In this document: piece by piece, positions 22,401 to 35,400 of the stretch
Layout of the letters: the number at the start of each line of letters is the position of its first letter
How positions within the stretch are numbered: the stretch's first letter is position 1
Origin: Pleodorina starrii
Taxonomy: Eukaryota > Chlorophyta > Chlorophyceae > Chlamydomonadales > Volvocaceae
Assembly (NCBI GenBank): GCA_030267565.1
Contig: BRXU01000001.1
Coordinates: 1,488,001 to 1,552,000, forward strand
Reading direction: 5' to 3'
DNA length: 64,000 nucleotides
Made by a program: the position numbers and the translations under genes
Notes under the pieces: generated by a model
The model's database searches: none
The model's input: only the letters and a program-made list of their open reading frames with translations
What the model was told of the DNA's origin: nothing

Positions 22401-23883
22401 CACCCGCACCCCCCTGTCCAGGTTGACCACCTGTTCCCGGTGGTGGGGGCCTACCGGGAGGCTCTCCAGGCCTACGAGGCGGACCCCCGCTGGGCCAGTG
22501 GCCCCTCCGCAGCGGCAGCCACCCGGGAGCTGCACGCCATGCAGAGGGAGCTGAGGCGCATGGACAGGACCATTGCGCCGCTGCAGGCGAGTGCGTGTGG
22601 GGTGTGGGTGTGTGTGGAGGGGGGTTGGGTGGAGGGGTGGAAGTGGGGTGTGTGGAAAAAGCGATGGGGCGGGGTGGGGGAAAAAGGGAGGGGTGGGGAT
22701 GGGGGTGGAGTTGAGTAAGAGGTGCGCGCGTGTGGGGTGGGGCGAAGGGAGTGTGTTTGCTGCCCCCCGCTCCAGCGAGCCGCACCAGCCGCGTCGGAGT
22801 GCCGCCTTGAAGACAGGAGCTATCGTTACCGTCGTAACCCTACAGCAGCATACGGGTAGCACAGCAGCGGCTTGAGGGCAGCCGCGTGCAACCCTCACGA
22901 GTCCCGAGTACACCTGCCCCTCCCCCCTTCCTTCAACTCCCCTCTCCTCCTCCCCCTTCCACTCCCCCTCCTGGCCCCCCCACCTCTCCCCCTCACCTCC
23001 CCCCCCCAGGCGGTGGTCTCCAACATGGTCTCTCGCGACTCCACCCCGCCCTCCTCCTACCCCGCCCCCTCCCGCCCCTCCCCTCCTCTCCCTCCTGCCC
23101 CTCCCTCCCCTCCCCCTCCCCCTCCCCCTGCCCCCTTCCTCTCCCCCCTCACCTGCACCTACCTCAACGACGTACGCGACCACGTGGCCACCCTCTGTGA
23201 GGACTTGCTGTCCCTCTCCTCTGAGTGCGGTGACCTCATCGGCCTCATCTTCAATCTCACCACACTGGCGCAGAGTCAGTCCACGGCGGCACTGGCGGTG
23301 GTGTCCACCATATTCCTGCCCATCACATTCCTGGCGGGGGTGAGTAGGGGGGTGGGTCAATGGTGCAAGCAGACAAGTTGCGTCGATAATGAAGGAAAGC
23401 CCACCACGCGGTCGTAGCCTGGGGGGGTGGGGTGGAGGGATGGGGGGATGGATGATAAAAACGATACCGCAGCGGAGGGATGTAGGCGATGGAGAACCCA
23501 GGGCTGGGGTGGTGGGGGGATGGGGATGTGTGGGGGTAGAGCAGGGGGGTAGGGGGATGGATGCGGGGCGGCATACTGGTGCCTTTACCCGGTTCGTATG
23601 GCCGCCAAAACTCCCCCACCCCACCCCACTCCACTCCTTTCCAGCCCTAGCCGCCAGCACCCACCCTTAAACTCGCGCCCCGCACTCTCCCTATTTCCCT
23701 GCTTCCTCCCCCCCCCCCCGCCGCCGCCCGCCCCTCCCCTGGAGCCAGGTGTACGGCATGAACTTCGACGTCCTCCCGGAGTTGCACTGGTCGTACGGCT
23801 ACCTGTACTTCTGGGGCGCATGCACTGTGATTGTGGTGGTGTTCATGGTGGCGATGCAGCGGGCGGGCATGTGGTCCTGGTAG
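19421..23883 (+). CDS. CorA-family magnesium transporter
   Basis: Exons: 19421-20091, 20305-20542, 20971-21019, 21217-21767, 22092-22145, 22422-22586, 23010-23339, 23749-23883; 730 aa, phases consistent. The N-terminal 250 residues are Asn/Thr/Pro-rich and probably disordered. The CorA signature LKYDLHPLALEDTVHVPQR starts at about residue 307, followed by IKADFYDSCLYMSL. The two C-terminal membrane helices are about 661-686 and 703-725, with the pore motif YGMN at 688-691 directly after the first. The sequence resembles the bacterial CorA type more than mitochondrial Mrs2. It should form a pentameric Mg2+ (or Co2+/Ni2+) channel; the membrane is not evident. A 120-residue Ala/Pro-rich insert interrupts the cytoplasmic domain in exon 4. 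Intron 6 requires a GC-AG splice (CAG|GCGAGT). Confidence 0.9.
20096..20111. repeat. Telomere-like TTTTAGGG at the donor of CorA intron 1
   Basis: The intron begins GTGGGTTTTAGGGTTTTGGG, so the 5' splice site runs straight into a TTTTAGGG unit. The following G/T-rich stretch (GGGGTTTGGGGCTTGG) is similar in composition. Confidence 0.5.
20578..20625 (+). repeat. Copy of the dispersed intronic repeat in CorA intron 2
   Basis: GGGGGGTAATAAGAATGAGA followed by GCGCGGTGATGGGACGGAGG. Sense orientation; more diverged than the 23440 copy. Confidence 0.4.
23440..23490 (+). repeat. Copy of the dispersed intronic repeat in CorA intron 7
   Basis: GATGATAAAAACGATACCGC followed by AGCGGAGGGATGTAGGCGAT; together with 11795 and 45722 it defines the consensus. 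Confidence 0.65.
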
Positions 23884-26299
23884 GGAGGGGGGCGGGGGCG
23901 GGGGCCCGCACAGCACCCGGCGAGGCGAAGCGAGGCGAGGCGAGGGCGCACAGGGTCATTTGGGGGCAGGAGGAGGGAGGGCTGTGTGTATTAGCGGTTG
24001 GCGGATTACGTGGATCCGTTGGATCCGATGGATCCGATGAATCCAAGTTTATCTGGTGGATCCGGTGGATCTGGTTTGGGTCGCTCTGGAGGGCGGGTAG
24101 CCCGGCAACGGTTTGGAAGGTGAGGGGGTTGGTTGTGACACGGTGGGGGGGGGTCAGGGAGCGATAAGCTCCTTTATATAAAAATGAGTCACTGGGGGGG
24201 GGGGAAAGAGCACCCAACAATATCCCGTCCTTGAAGGCATGTGTCGCACAGTGCACGGCCTTCCACACCGTTAGAAGCCGTACTGTCGTATCGTGTACGG
24301 CATCGCGTGCGCGTTGCGGCGTTGATGCCCGCCCCACCCAAGGACTGATGTCGGCTGGCGGCAGGAGTGAGTGTGTGTGGGTGGGTGGGGGGTGTGGAAC
24401 CGTGAGCCTCCCTTGCGGGGACCCTGCGTATTTTTGTGTGCGTGCGTGCGTGCCTTCGCGTCTTCGTGTGCGAGCGACGAGCATGCGTGTGTGTATTGGG
24501 TTTGGGGGGTTGGCTTTTGGTTGGGGTGTTGCGGCTGTGAGGCGGGCGGGTGGGCGGGTGGTGGGCGGGGGTGCTGAGGGAGCAGGCGGGGGGCCCCCCG
24601 AACTGATCACTCTCGCACTGACCGCTGACCATATCTGTATGGATTGCGTTTCCTGGACCGAGTCCCTCCCGGCCCTCGCCTTACTGTCCCTTCTCTCGTT
24701 CTCTCGCTCCGCGGTGGGTGGGGAGGGGTGTGTGTGTGGGGGGGTGGCTGCACAGGGTACCGGTCCTTGCTCCTGGGGGCGTGGAGGTTAACGAAACACG
24801 AATGAATCGTTTCACAGCCAAGGGAGCCAAACTGCTGCTGCCTTGCGCTGCGTCAGGAACCAGCCGCGTGCTGACGTCATGGTGTCTACGTTTCCTGGGC
24901 GGCCCACCGTGCATATCATCAATTCATCACCTTCGCCACCGTCTCCAACCACATTTTGGCCCACCATCACATCACAAGCTCGTGTATGCCCATTGGCGGT
25001 ATGCGCCATTGATGGCTCTCAACAGCCCGGAGGGGGGGGGGCCCGACTACTCCCCGCTGTGGGGGGGGGGGCCTCCATATGTCCTGGTTTTGGTCCTGGG
25101 AGGGGGTTTCGCTGGGGCTGGTTGCGCGGGTGGGCGGCTTGGGGCGTTTGGGGCACGTGCCTCCTCGGGGCTGGGGCGCCGCCCCTCCGTTCCTACAGCG
25201 CTTGGTTGTCTGGAGACCGACACCAGGGACCAGGCTCGGTCCGTTGGCTCTCCTGTCCCCTCCGCCGGAGTCAGGAGCCCACTGCGACAACCACCACCAC
25301 CACCGCAACAAGGCTCAAGGTCGTGTGCACATGATTTCGAGGGGAGTGTTGCTCGGCTCGGCTTGCTGTTCGCTGCGCCTTCACCGCTTAGGGCAGCTGG
25401 CTGACGAAGAGGCGGTGGAACTGTACATCGAGGCAATGGGGGAATAAGGTCCCGAAGCGTTGCGGTGTCAGGGGTATGTGTGTCGGACGCTGCACTGAAC
25501 GGGCCTGTCTGAGATCTGGGTTCGTGCCGACGTGGAGCAGGACCGAGGCTAGGCAACCTCCGTCGAGGCTCCTTATACTTGTCAAGAAGCAAGCTGCAAG
25601 GAGCGGGCAGCTTGGGCGTTGCTGGCGCGGTTCGGACCAATGAAACAATGACCAAAGCCATGGCCCTAGCTTGACCGATGCGAAAGGGCATTTTTCACTT
25701 GTCCCCACTGGCGGAGATCGGTAAACTTGCGGTACGCGCTATCAGAGCAAGTAGAACGAATACGGATGCGACAACTGCCGGATGCGACAACTGCCAGGTG
25801 AATAGTTACGCAAGCCTGTGGAAGCAAAACTCTCGTTAGCGGCAGCGGTCGGCTAATAACGTGATCGAGCTCTTTGGATGTGGAAGAATGCAAATTGCGC
25901 TCTTATGCATAAACTGTTTCCTTTCGAGACCTGTACGTCGGTTGGGCATTAGTATCGTCGCCACTTGGCCTATGCGTTCCAATGGACTTATAGTAATGTC
26001 GGTCGACATTTCTTCTAATATATTGCCATCCCGACGCTATCGGGATATGTAAACCTGAGGCGAAAACCAGATGCCCTCGCATGAAGACCATATGTACTAA
26101 CCAAACACAACAAATGTCATAACAGCGACACACGTATCCGTAACCTCTGATAGGTGTCGTTCACGTCTGAGCGATGGATGAGAGACCTCTTATCTCGGCC
26201 CCGAAGCCAGCCCAATAAGGCCCGGGTGGCCCTTATCCCTATCGACTGTCCCATTAAAGTGAGCGGTTCGCAGAATCTCACAAGACACACTTGTGGAAA
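23884..26299. other. Intergenic region CorA to CP12, no gene recognised
   Basis: No exon with a known domain on either strand. It contains imperfect GGATCC-centred tandem units (about 24005-24075), G-runs and GT-rich tracts. The last 500 bp before CP12 are clearly richer in A/T and probably hold its promoter; I see no unambiguous element. Confidence 0.4.
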
Positions 26300-27117
26300 A
26301 TGATGCTCGTTAAGCCCACCCTCCTCAGCCGGCCCCAGGTCCGCCCTGCGGCCTCGCGCCCTCGTCGCGCGGTTGTCGTCCGCGCGAGCGGACAGCCAGC
26401 CACTGACCTCGGCAAGGTGGTCGAGGACGCCGTGAAGGATGCTGAGGAGGCCTGCGCCAAGGGCACTCACCAGGTTAGCAGATGAGCTCATACCGGATGC
26501 AGAAGATTTTCATCGCAGCCCTGGTCACAGCGGTTTCATAGCCATCAGAGGGGCTGTCCACGAATATCCATTGTTGCAGTACTTTGCACCCATATATATC
26601 ACATCATCATAAAAGCATATTTGGGCAGACTCGGAGAGGTGCTTCTGGGCTGCGTGCGTTGCGCTTGCGCCTCGGGATAGCGTATCCGCCTCGGACTCTT
26701 CTATGAAGATTTTCGATAGTCACTATGAGGATTCAGTCTAACCTTTTCCGTCTCATGCAATGCTCAGGACTGCGCCGTGGCCTGGGACGCTGTGGAGGAG
26801 CTGAGCGCTGCCGTCTCGCACAAGAAGGACGCGGCCAAGGCCGATGCCGCTAGCTCCGACCCGCTGGAGAAGTACTGCCAGGATGCTCCGGACGCTGACG
26901 AGTGCCGGTGCGTACAACCGATGAGAAGCTTGCATGCGTCGCCCGTGATCGCCCTTGTCCAACCTAACGTCCGCCCTTCGGCAGACGCGTCGCAAACCTT
27001 GAAAATTATTCATGTAGGATTTGGTATTGAAGATCTGCGCCCGATCTTTCCTTGGTCCCTGCTCACTTGTCTTGCCCCCCCCTCTTGTTTTGTCCCTGCA
27101 GCGTCTACGAGGATTAA
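26300..27117 (+). CDS. CP12: Chloroplast regulatory protein CP12
   Basis: Exons: 26300-26473, 26768-26907, 27102-27117; 109 aa. CP12 is a small conditionally disordered protein that, when oxidised in the dark, ties GAPDH and phosphoribulokinase into an inactive complex and so switches off the Calvin-Benson cycle. Seen here: a basic N-terminal transit peptide, likely cut near VVVRAS (residues 25-30); an N-terminal Cys pair (52 and 60); the family motif AWDAVEEL at 63-70; DPLEKYC with a second Cys pair (95 and 104); and the GAPDH-binding end ECRVYED at 103-109. The start is the first ATG of the pair at 26300, with no in-frame ATG before it. The last exon has only five codons plus the stop. Length is typical of the family. 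All four redox cysteines are intact. Confidence 0.96.
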
Positions 27118-29437
27118 GCGGTCCCCAAACAGCCTTGTATAGAGAGGCAGTGGTCTTCAGCAGTTCGGCGCTAGTGCAGCACGGCCTGCCAGGTCACGGC
27201 AAACCTTGGAGTTTTGACGGCACCCGTGCGTCACCACGTGGCTAAGCAGTGACCGCCTTTGAGGGTTTGGAGCTCGAGTGTTGCTGGTCAACTTGTCGGG
27301 GGGGAGAGGTTTCCCCAGGTGGTGTGAGGAGTTGCGGGGCTGCTGCGCGAGCTGGGATTTTATCTCCGCGGAGCCTGGCCGTGCTTCTGGCTTCACGCCA
27401 TCGAACTTGAGTGTTTGAGGGCGCAGAGGTGACGCTCTGTTTTTGGTGCGGCCAGTCCGGGTCGCGTGTATCATTCCGTAACCCCTTGTACTTCGCATGG
27501 TTCATGCATTCCTCGCGGATGTGTAATAATGAATAATGCCAAGTTCTGGCCACTTTGTTCGGCTCTTGGAGCTCGAAGTCGGAATTGCAGCTGTCAGATC
27601 AGCCGGAGAACGAACCATGCCTGCAGTGCAAAGAGCTGTGGAATGGAAATACGCCATGGAATGGAGCCAATCCAAAACAGATCAGCAGATATTACCTAGA
27701 TGGATGCCTGCGAGGGCGAAGTACGCACGGTACAGATCAGCTGGACCAACGCTTCAGCATCCCCCACGCGCAGTGATTGCCGCGCAGCCTGGTTTCAAAC
27801 TCCCTTCAGTTTCCGAACATCTGCTGAACGGTTGATGTCCGCCGCCGGTGCGGAGTCTTATGCCTGCCCGAAAGCGTGCGTCACATGCAAACACGGCTCA
27901 GAGGATCCTTCGTTGCTGCTTGGGTGACCCATAGAGCAGGCGTGTAACAGCAGCACAGCACTTCCTCTTTTGCCCTGGTCGCTTCCGATACAGAGCGCCG
28001 CGGTTCTTGCACAGCCGTTGCACTCCCGGTCCCGGAGAGTCGTTCACAGCCAGCCGTTTGTTTTACATCCACCGGCTGCTAAAAGCACCGAACAGGCTCA
28101 CAGTTGATCACGCCAGCAGCAAGCATCCCCAGATTTTCCCAAGAGCCGCCCCCAGACAGGTACCCTGCTCGGACAAGTTCAGGCACCGCTCCAAAACCCC
28201 GCCAGCAGCTGTTACAGCACGAACCGCAACACGGCAACTCCGTCGTAACGCAAGAAAGACCTCTGCACACTTCCTCCTCCGCCAATCGCGAAGCCATTCA
28301 CGCCTGCTCTGCACCAAACTTGGCTCGTGCGATCCCGCGAGCACAACCCACTTAAGGCGTCTGGGGGAGGGCGGGGCGCACATCGCTCAGGCCCTCTCCG
28401 GCAGCACGCGCATCGCGTCCCGAAGACGTCCGCTGTCACATGTAGGGCACAGCCCCCACCGGCCCCAGGAGGGCCGCAAGGGAGCCTCGACCCCCTGTTC
28501 CGGCCTCGTCGCCAAACCCAAAGAAAGAACCAATCACGTTAAAGCCAACCTTGTGCAGAAGCTAACTAGAGGGATCCTTCACAGTGAAACTATCAGGATA
28601 CCATACTCGGTGATTAGGAAGCGTTTGTTGCGTAGCAAACACCGCACAACGTCGCCAGCCAAAAACGGCCTCTTGCGAGGCCTTCTCCCTCTCATCAGCA
28701 CGACCTCTGGTTTGAGAAGGAAACGCACTCACGCACGCGTAACCACTTACTACCCCGCCAGGCCCGTTCGGGGACTGCAGCCACTAACGGAAACGTGCAG
28801 GTGGCGTATAGATAAGGGACGAGATCGCAGTTCTGCACACCGGCCGAGAGCTCCCTCCTCTACCCGCGCACCCTCATTCTCTGCCTCTCCACCTGCTGAT
28901 GCTGCTGCTCATGCCAAACTGGATACGGGCCCACTCCAAACAAGCTCGGGTCACGCAGGCCCCCATCACGCACCGCGCTCGCGCTCGCCAACTCACTCCC
29001 CAAAAAACTGGCAGCGACCTCGCGCAGTGCAGCCAAAGCCAGTCACGACGTCCCACTCCACACCGCTGCATGCCGAATTCCACGGTTATGCCACTCAACT
29101 AACGCCTGTCAAGTAACTGAAACACACACAATTGCACGTATCCAAAATCAGCCCCGGCGACAATGGCGGGCCGGGGACGGCTCTGCCTCTCACCGCATCA
29201 CTTCATCGTCCACCACTCAAAAGCAAGTCGCTCATCTTCTTCGCCTTCCCTTCCCTGTCCCCTCTCATGCCCTGCGTCGATACGCGAGAAACCCGTCCTG
29301 ACCCTGGGCCGTCAGGCTCCGCCGCATCCACCGCCGCCGGCGCCTCCGCCAGGCCCAAAATGCAACGAAAGCACGCAGTCCTAGAGCTTATCTGCTGCTG
29401 TTTCTGCGGCCGCAAGTACCGGCCTCTATTACTGCTG
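27118..29437. other. Region between convergent CP12 and ovoA, no gene recognised
   Basis: It holds the CP12 3' UTR and the ovoA 3' UTR. An open plus-strand frame at 28007-29116 (369 codons) has no recognisable domain and an Arg/Ser/Pro/His-biased composition like a shadow frame; it is antisense to the ovoA 3' flank. A minus-strand TGTAA near 28212 could end ovoA. Confidence 0.4.
27522..27526 (+). terminator. Poly(A) signal TGTAA of CP12
   Basis: TGTAA about 400 bp after the CP12 stop codon; a usual spacing and the only clear copy in this stretch that I noticed. Confidence 0.5.
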
Positions 29438-32400
29438 TTACTTGCGTCGAATCACGAGCTTGTGCGCATTGATGAGCTGGTACTTGCGCGCGTGCTCCCG
29501 AATGATGAGCGGCATGCTGCCCTCCTCCAGGACATCGAAGTCAGGGGCCAGTAGAGCCTTGAGCGCGTCGGCCGACCTGCGAGCAGAGAGCGAGGGTGAA
29601 GTCCGTGAAGAGGTAAACAAGCAGTAAATGAAATCACGATCCGCAGCCCACGCAATATGGTAATACAGGGAGAGTTAAATGGTAAATACAACAAGTATGG
29701 GGAAACGTGAGTACAAAGACAATCCCACAGCCCATGCAACAGCAGCCCCCCGCATCGCAGCAGCCTCACCTGTTGGGCAGACCGTCCTTGTACCCTCCCC
29801 CCAGCCAGTTGCTGCGGTCCGTATACTGCTCCAGCCAGGAGAAGGGACTGGTCAGCAGCGCCACGCCGCCGGGCCGCAGGCTGGTGCGCAGCTGGGCTAG
29901 GCAGGCGGCCGGCTCCGGAACACGGCACAGCAGGTTGGCGGCCAGCACGGCGTCAAACTGGCCCAGCGACGAGGGCAGGTCGCAGGCGTCGCCCTGCAGG
30001 AAGCGGCAGCGGCTGGGCTCCACGGGAGGCTGCTGCTGCTGCTGGTCTGGGGAGGAGGTGGAGGGCAGGGCGGCGGTGAGGCGCTCCGTGATCTCGCCCT
30101 CAACGGCGCATTCGTAGTCCATGCGGCCGTTGTCGCGGATCTTGGCAGCCACCTCAATGAAACTGAGACGAGGGAAAAAGGGGAGGAACAGGGACAAGGG
30201 GGGAGGGGCGGACCATCAGGGGCAAGCGTACCAAGTTGTTACTTGCTCGTACCATATACCGGCGAAGTATCGCCTTGCTCCCGATGCACGACACGCGCAA
30301 AGATTGTGCGGGAGAGCTAGGAGGAGGCAGGAAAAGAAGAGGTGTGGGGGCCAGCGGCGCGGACGTGGCGGCGCCATCTCCCAATGACTGCATATATACA
30401 CCCACTCGCGCGTACGCGCACGCCCCGATCGCCGGCCGATCCACCACATACAACATCTCAACAGCACTCAGCGGCACCCCATACATTTGCCAGTCATCTA
30501 CCATACTGTCCAAACGCCCCAACCGCAGCGCCCCAGGCCTCTCCCGCCCCGCCTAGCTCCCCTGTTTACTTTCAGGCATAGCGACATCCGTCCGACAAAG
30601 CGTCTCCTTCCCCGCCTCTCGGTTCCTTGGCTGCGGTACGTCCCCTTTCCCCTTCCCTTCCCCCCATTCCCTTCCGTCTCCTCTTCCATTCCCCGCACCA
30701 CTCACGTCTTGGAAATGTCCACTCCGACCACCTGAACGAACCGCCGCGACAGCTCAAACGAAGACCGGCCAACCGCGCAGCCCAGGTCCAACGCACGCGG
30801 ACCAGCCGCGTCGCGGCCGCTGCCCGATGCGCCGCCGCCCTCCGCCAGCAGGCCGCAGCGGTCCGCCCAGGCGCTGAGGCACTCGGCCAGCTTGCGCGGA
30901 AAGTCGAGTGCCTCGGCAATGATGCCCGTCTCCCGGACCAGGTCGGGGTAGACGCGGTCCATCGGGCCGTAGTGCAGAGACAGGTACTGGGCCAAGATGG
31001 CGTCGCTCTCGTAGGCCACCTGCGCTCTCGGCGTTTTCGAGTGCCGTACAGTACGATACAGCGGCGGGGGGAGGTGTGCGTTGGGCCAAGATGCAATGCA
31101 TTCCGGGCGGCGACCCTTCATGCGCGTCAAGCGCACGCTATATTTGCGCTTTGCACAACGCACTGCAAGAGGATCAGCTATCACAGCTCCTCCTCCCCTG
31201 TTAAGGCTCAGATGCATCTTGCAACCCATGTTCCCCCACTTTGTGGCTGTGGAAACCCCCGCCCCGATAAGCCAAGCCATTCTGACTCAACTCGTCGACG
31301 AAACCAACTCATTCTCGGTTCGGCCCACCAACCCTTCGCTCGAACCCACCTGAGCCGCCTCGAGCTTGGCCTTGGTGGAGGCCGCCTCCTCCGCCCGAGT
31401 GGGGGTGAAGGCGGCGCGGCGGGTCACCGAGCAACAGGGCCCGTCGCCCACGTGAGGCGGCGCGGAGTCCATGCACGACGTCTCGAAAAAGGGCGTCACG
31501 GGGTTGTGGGCGCCGTACCGCTCGCCGTCGTACAGCGACATGTCCACATCCGGGCGCACCAGGCGGAACGTGGCGTGCTGGAAAAAGTGGGGTCGGAACT
31601 GGTAGCGGGCAAACTTGGAGGCCAGCTGGCCTGTCGAGATGAACGAGCCGCCGAAGATCTACGACAGCACAGCACAGCACAGCGCAAAGGGCAAAAGATT
31701 GGTGTAAAGGACAGGTACGGCATGCGGGATGCAGCAGCATACTTCTGCGGCAGTAGGTGTGGGAGAAGGGGCAAGGACATCCTTGTCCCTTCCGGGGGGG
31801 GGGGCGTGCGGCGCCACTGACAAGGTGCTAGATCCATGCATGCGCTGAGTCCATTCGGCAGCAATGACCGACGAGAGCCGCACACACACACCGCCAGAGG
31901 TGAGCGGGCCGACCCCTTCGCGGCCTCCCTCCTCGGCCGATTCCCGCTCACCAACCGCCAAATCACCCACTCTTTTTGAGTAACGGGGACGAGACCCGTT
32001 CTGGGAAGCAACCAACCAACCAACCAACCGGAAAACCGTCCCTCCCTCCCCCGCCCTCCGTCCCTCCCGCCGCCCTCACCAGCTGGTGCTTTCCGGCGAA
32101 GCAGGGCACAGAGAAGTCCTCGTAGAAGGGGTGCACCTTGAAGCCCGGGTAGGCCGCGTAGTGGTCCTCGCCCCACTCCCAGGCGCTGCCAAACGTGTCG
32201 TGGAAGCCCTTCTCGGCTGCGCATGGGCGAGAGGCGGAAGGGTGCGGCAACGGGGTGTGTAATGGGACGGCAAGAGCGGGAGGGCGCCGCGTCGAGAGGT
32301 GCAGCCATCCGTTGTTGGGTGAAGGAATGTGCAGCTCACTAGCACACAGTTGGGCTGGTTCCTCCCTCGTCCTCCGTGCCGGCGCCGCCGCCTCATCCAT

Positions 32401-35400
32401 CTCAATCCCACCGGCCCTCCCGACGTATTGCCGCCACAGTACGACACGTCCTGCCCGCTGGCCCCTGGGCAGCTACGCTCAGCCCGGCGGCCTCCGCTTC
32501 CTTCCCTCCCTGGTGTGTCGTACTACTCACTGGGCGGCAACTCGGTGACGGGGTTCTGGCTGCCGTACGCGAGCTGGATGTTGCATCCGCCCGCTGGCGA
32601 CGTCAGCGCGTCGTTCCCAGACGTCAGCATGGCCACATCGGGGGAGATGCGCTCGTTGGCGGCGGCGGGGCGGGAGGGCTCAGCGACGGCGGCGGGGTGG
32701 TCGGCGGGCGCCAGCAGGTGCGCATCCACCCTGCGACAGTTCGGCGGTGGTGGCGGTTAGGTGGTTACACGGTCCGTACCTTATTTGCTACAATCAGTTG
32801 ATGGGCAGGCACGCATTCACCCACCCGCATTGACACGCCAAACCGGCGAGCCGGTCGGAACGGCCGAAATCTTCGACACCTGCATCCGAGGCGCCCAGAA
32901 AGAGGATGCGCGGCCACCCACACCCAATGCCCCAACGCTCCAAGCACACACACCCCAGTGCACGGCCCCGCGGCTGCCAGGCTCCAACACGACCAACAAC
33001 CTCCACACCCACAACCCACTCCTTCCCTTGCCTCCCCACCCCGCCAACCCCTCCCCCGCCTCACCTGTCGCGCGTGTTCCTGATCAGGTTGTGCTCCGCC
33101 TCCGAGATGAGACGGTAGCGCACCGGTGAGCCGTCCTGCTCGGTGCGCCAGGCCGCAAAGGCCCGCGCCTCGTGGTAGTTGGCGTCCACCGGCCAGTCCC
33201 ACCGCATGTCCACAGCGTCGAACAGCACGCGCAGCTTGTACCTGCATGGGCGTGTGCATGTGTGCATATGTTCAGGTGGGGGAGAGGTAGCATCCGGGAG
33301 GGAGGTAGTATCCGGAGTGTGTGTGAATCTGTGTTGGGGTAATGGGGTAGTCACGAAGCGGACATACTCAACGGAGCGGACGGCGGCGGCTGGAGAGGCA
33401 GCGGCGACGAAAGGCCGCGCGTCGAGGAGGAAACGAGGTGCGTACGGGTCCGCCAAGCCGAGGTGCTCACCCAACGCGACACGCTTTGCGCTTTTGCCGA
33501 CGATCCGCTGCCCTCATCAACACGCACACACATACCGGTACCCCTACAGCCCATTCCCACACACCACACATACAGCCCCCACCACCGTCACCACGCACAC
33601 GGCCCCACACCTCCCTACGTCACTTCGCTGCGGTATCATTTTTATTGCCGCACCTGTGCAGGCCCTGCGGTCCGTCGGGCATCCAGAAGGTCGGCCACTT
33701 GACGTTGCGGAACGTCTTCCAGCCCCAGCCCTCCGTCGACCAGTACTTGGGGTTCATGTAGCCGCCCGCCTTCACGAAGCGGAGAAACTCGCCGTTGGTC
33801 ACCTTGAACTTGGTGGCCCTGAGGTGCGGGGGGCAGGAGGGAAGGGGAGGAAAGAGTTGAAATGCGGCAAAGCGGGGAGGAGAAGGGGAAAGAGAAGGGG
33901 TAGAGGAGAACAGACCGAACGTCGGTAGGCAGGCTCAGTGGGTGGAAGGGAGGAGGGAAGGACGGGGCAAGGAGGGGGTCAGGGAGTGATATGCTCCGAT
34001 GAGACTCTGCGGACGTAGGGGGCAAGGAGGGGGTCAGCGAGTGATATGCTCCGATGAGACTCTGCGGACGTAGGGGGCAAGGAGGGGGTCAGCGAGTGAT
34101 ATGCTCCGATGAGACTCTACGGACGTAGGGGGCAAGGAGGGGGTCAGGGGGCGGGCAAGGCGAAGAGGAGGCGTTCGGTCTTGCGCGGGGGAGGATGATT
34201 CTCCGGTGGCGGTTTGGTTGAATTGGCTCCTCCCCACGTGCCTCCAGGGGAAGCCACCGCCCGCAGGATCCACCTCTGGATCCAGCTCCGTCTCACCTGA
34301 ATCCAGCAACCTGGACCTCCTTGCGGCCGTACTCGTTGTCCCAGCCGAACGACGGGTAGGAAATGTCCTTGCCCAGGACCACCTTCTCGCCAGCCACGGT
34401 CACCTGCGGGAGGAGGGGTTCGGCGGCAGCATCCCGGGGTTCAGACTTCCGTCATCGCCAAAACTTCAAGTCCCCGCCATGCGCCATGCGCTAGTGCAAG
34501 CAGCAGGGAACGGCCACACCAGCCACACCGCAGATCTGCACACCGCCTGGCCCCAGAGTCGCACCTACCGAGATATAGACAACGGAGCGGTGCTGCTGAC
34601 AAAGGCCCCAAGGTTCGGGTTAAGAAAGACCCAGCGACCCCCAGCGGACCGACCAGACGGACCCGCTGACCGCTCCCCCTCAAGACACCCACCTACCCAC
34701 CCACCCGGTCCGCTGGGTCCTTTCGCTAGCGTCTCGCGCAAATCCGTATACGAACGTATACGAACGTAACGGCAGCAGTGACTCCCTGCACATCTGCCGG
34801 CCGCCGCGCCCTGCACATCTGCCGGAATCTCCCTGCGCGCGGTCACACCGTAGTCCCTCGCCAGGTACGAGTACTCGGGCTGCCGGTTGTTCAGCTGCTC
34901 CATGAAGCGCTTAATCGCCGCAAACTTTGCCTCGAAGGCCTTGTTCAGCGGCAGTCCCCATGCAGTCCAGACCTCTCCCGCGTCGCAGCGTGCACAATCG
35001 CCACGCGCTGCACCGACGGAGGGGCCACTGCGTGGTGCACATCGAGCGCAAGTGCCAGGCAGTCTGTCGAGTGCAGCCACTGCGCGAAGTAATAGGTCGA
35101 CGCCAGGCCGAACACGTGCACGCAATCCGCATGTAGATCTCGCGGTGCGCGTTCAGCTCGTTGCGAACGATCACGGAGGAGACGATCCGCAACGAGCTGA
35201 ACGCCCACCGCGAGATCTACATGCGGATTGCGTGCACGTGTTCGGCCTGGCGTCGACCTATTACTTCGCGCAGTGGCTGCACTCGACAGACTGCCTGGCA
35301 CTTGCGCTCGATGTGCGCCACGCAGTGGCCCCTCCGTCGGTGCAGCGCGTGGCGATTGTGCACGCTGCGACGCGGGAGTGGTCTGGACTGTCCCTGGGAC

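Noticed and set aside
28007..29116. 369-codon open frame on the plus strand
   Set aside because: Composition (Arg, Ser, Pro, His) is that of a shadow frame, there is no domain, and it is antisense to the ovoA 3' flank.
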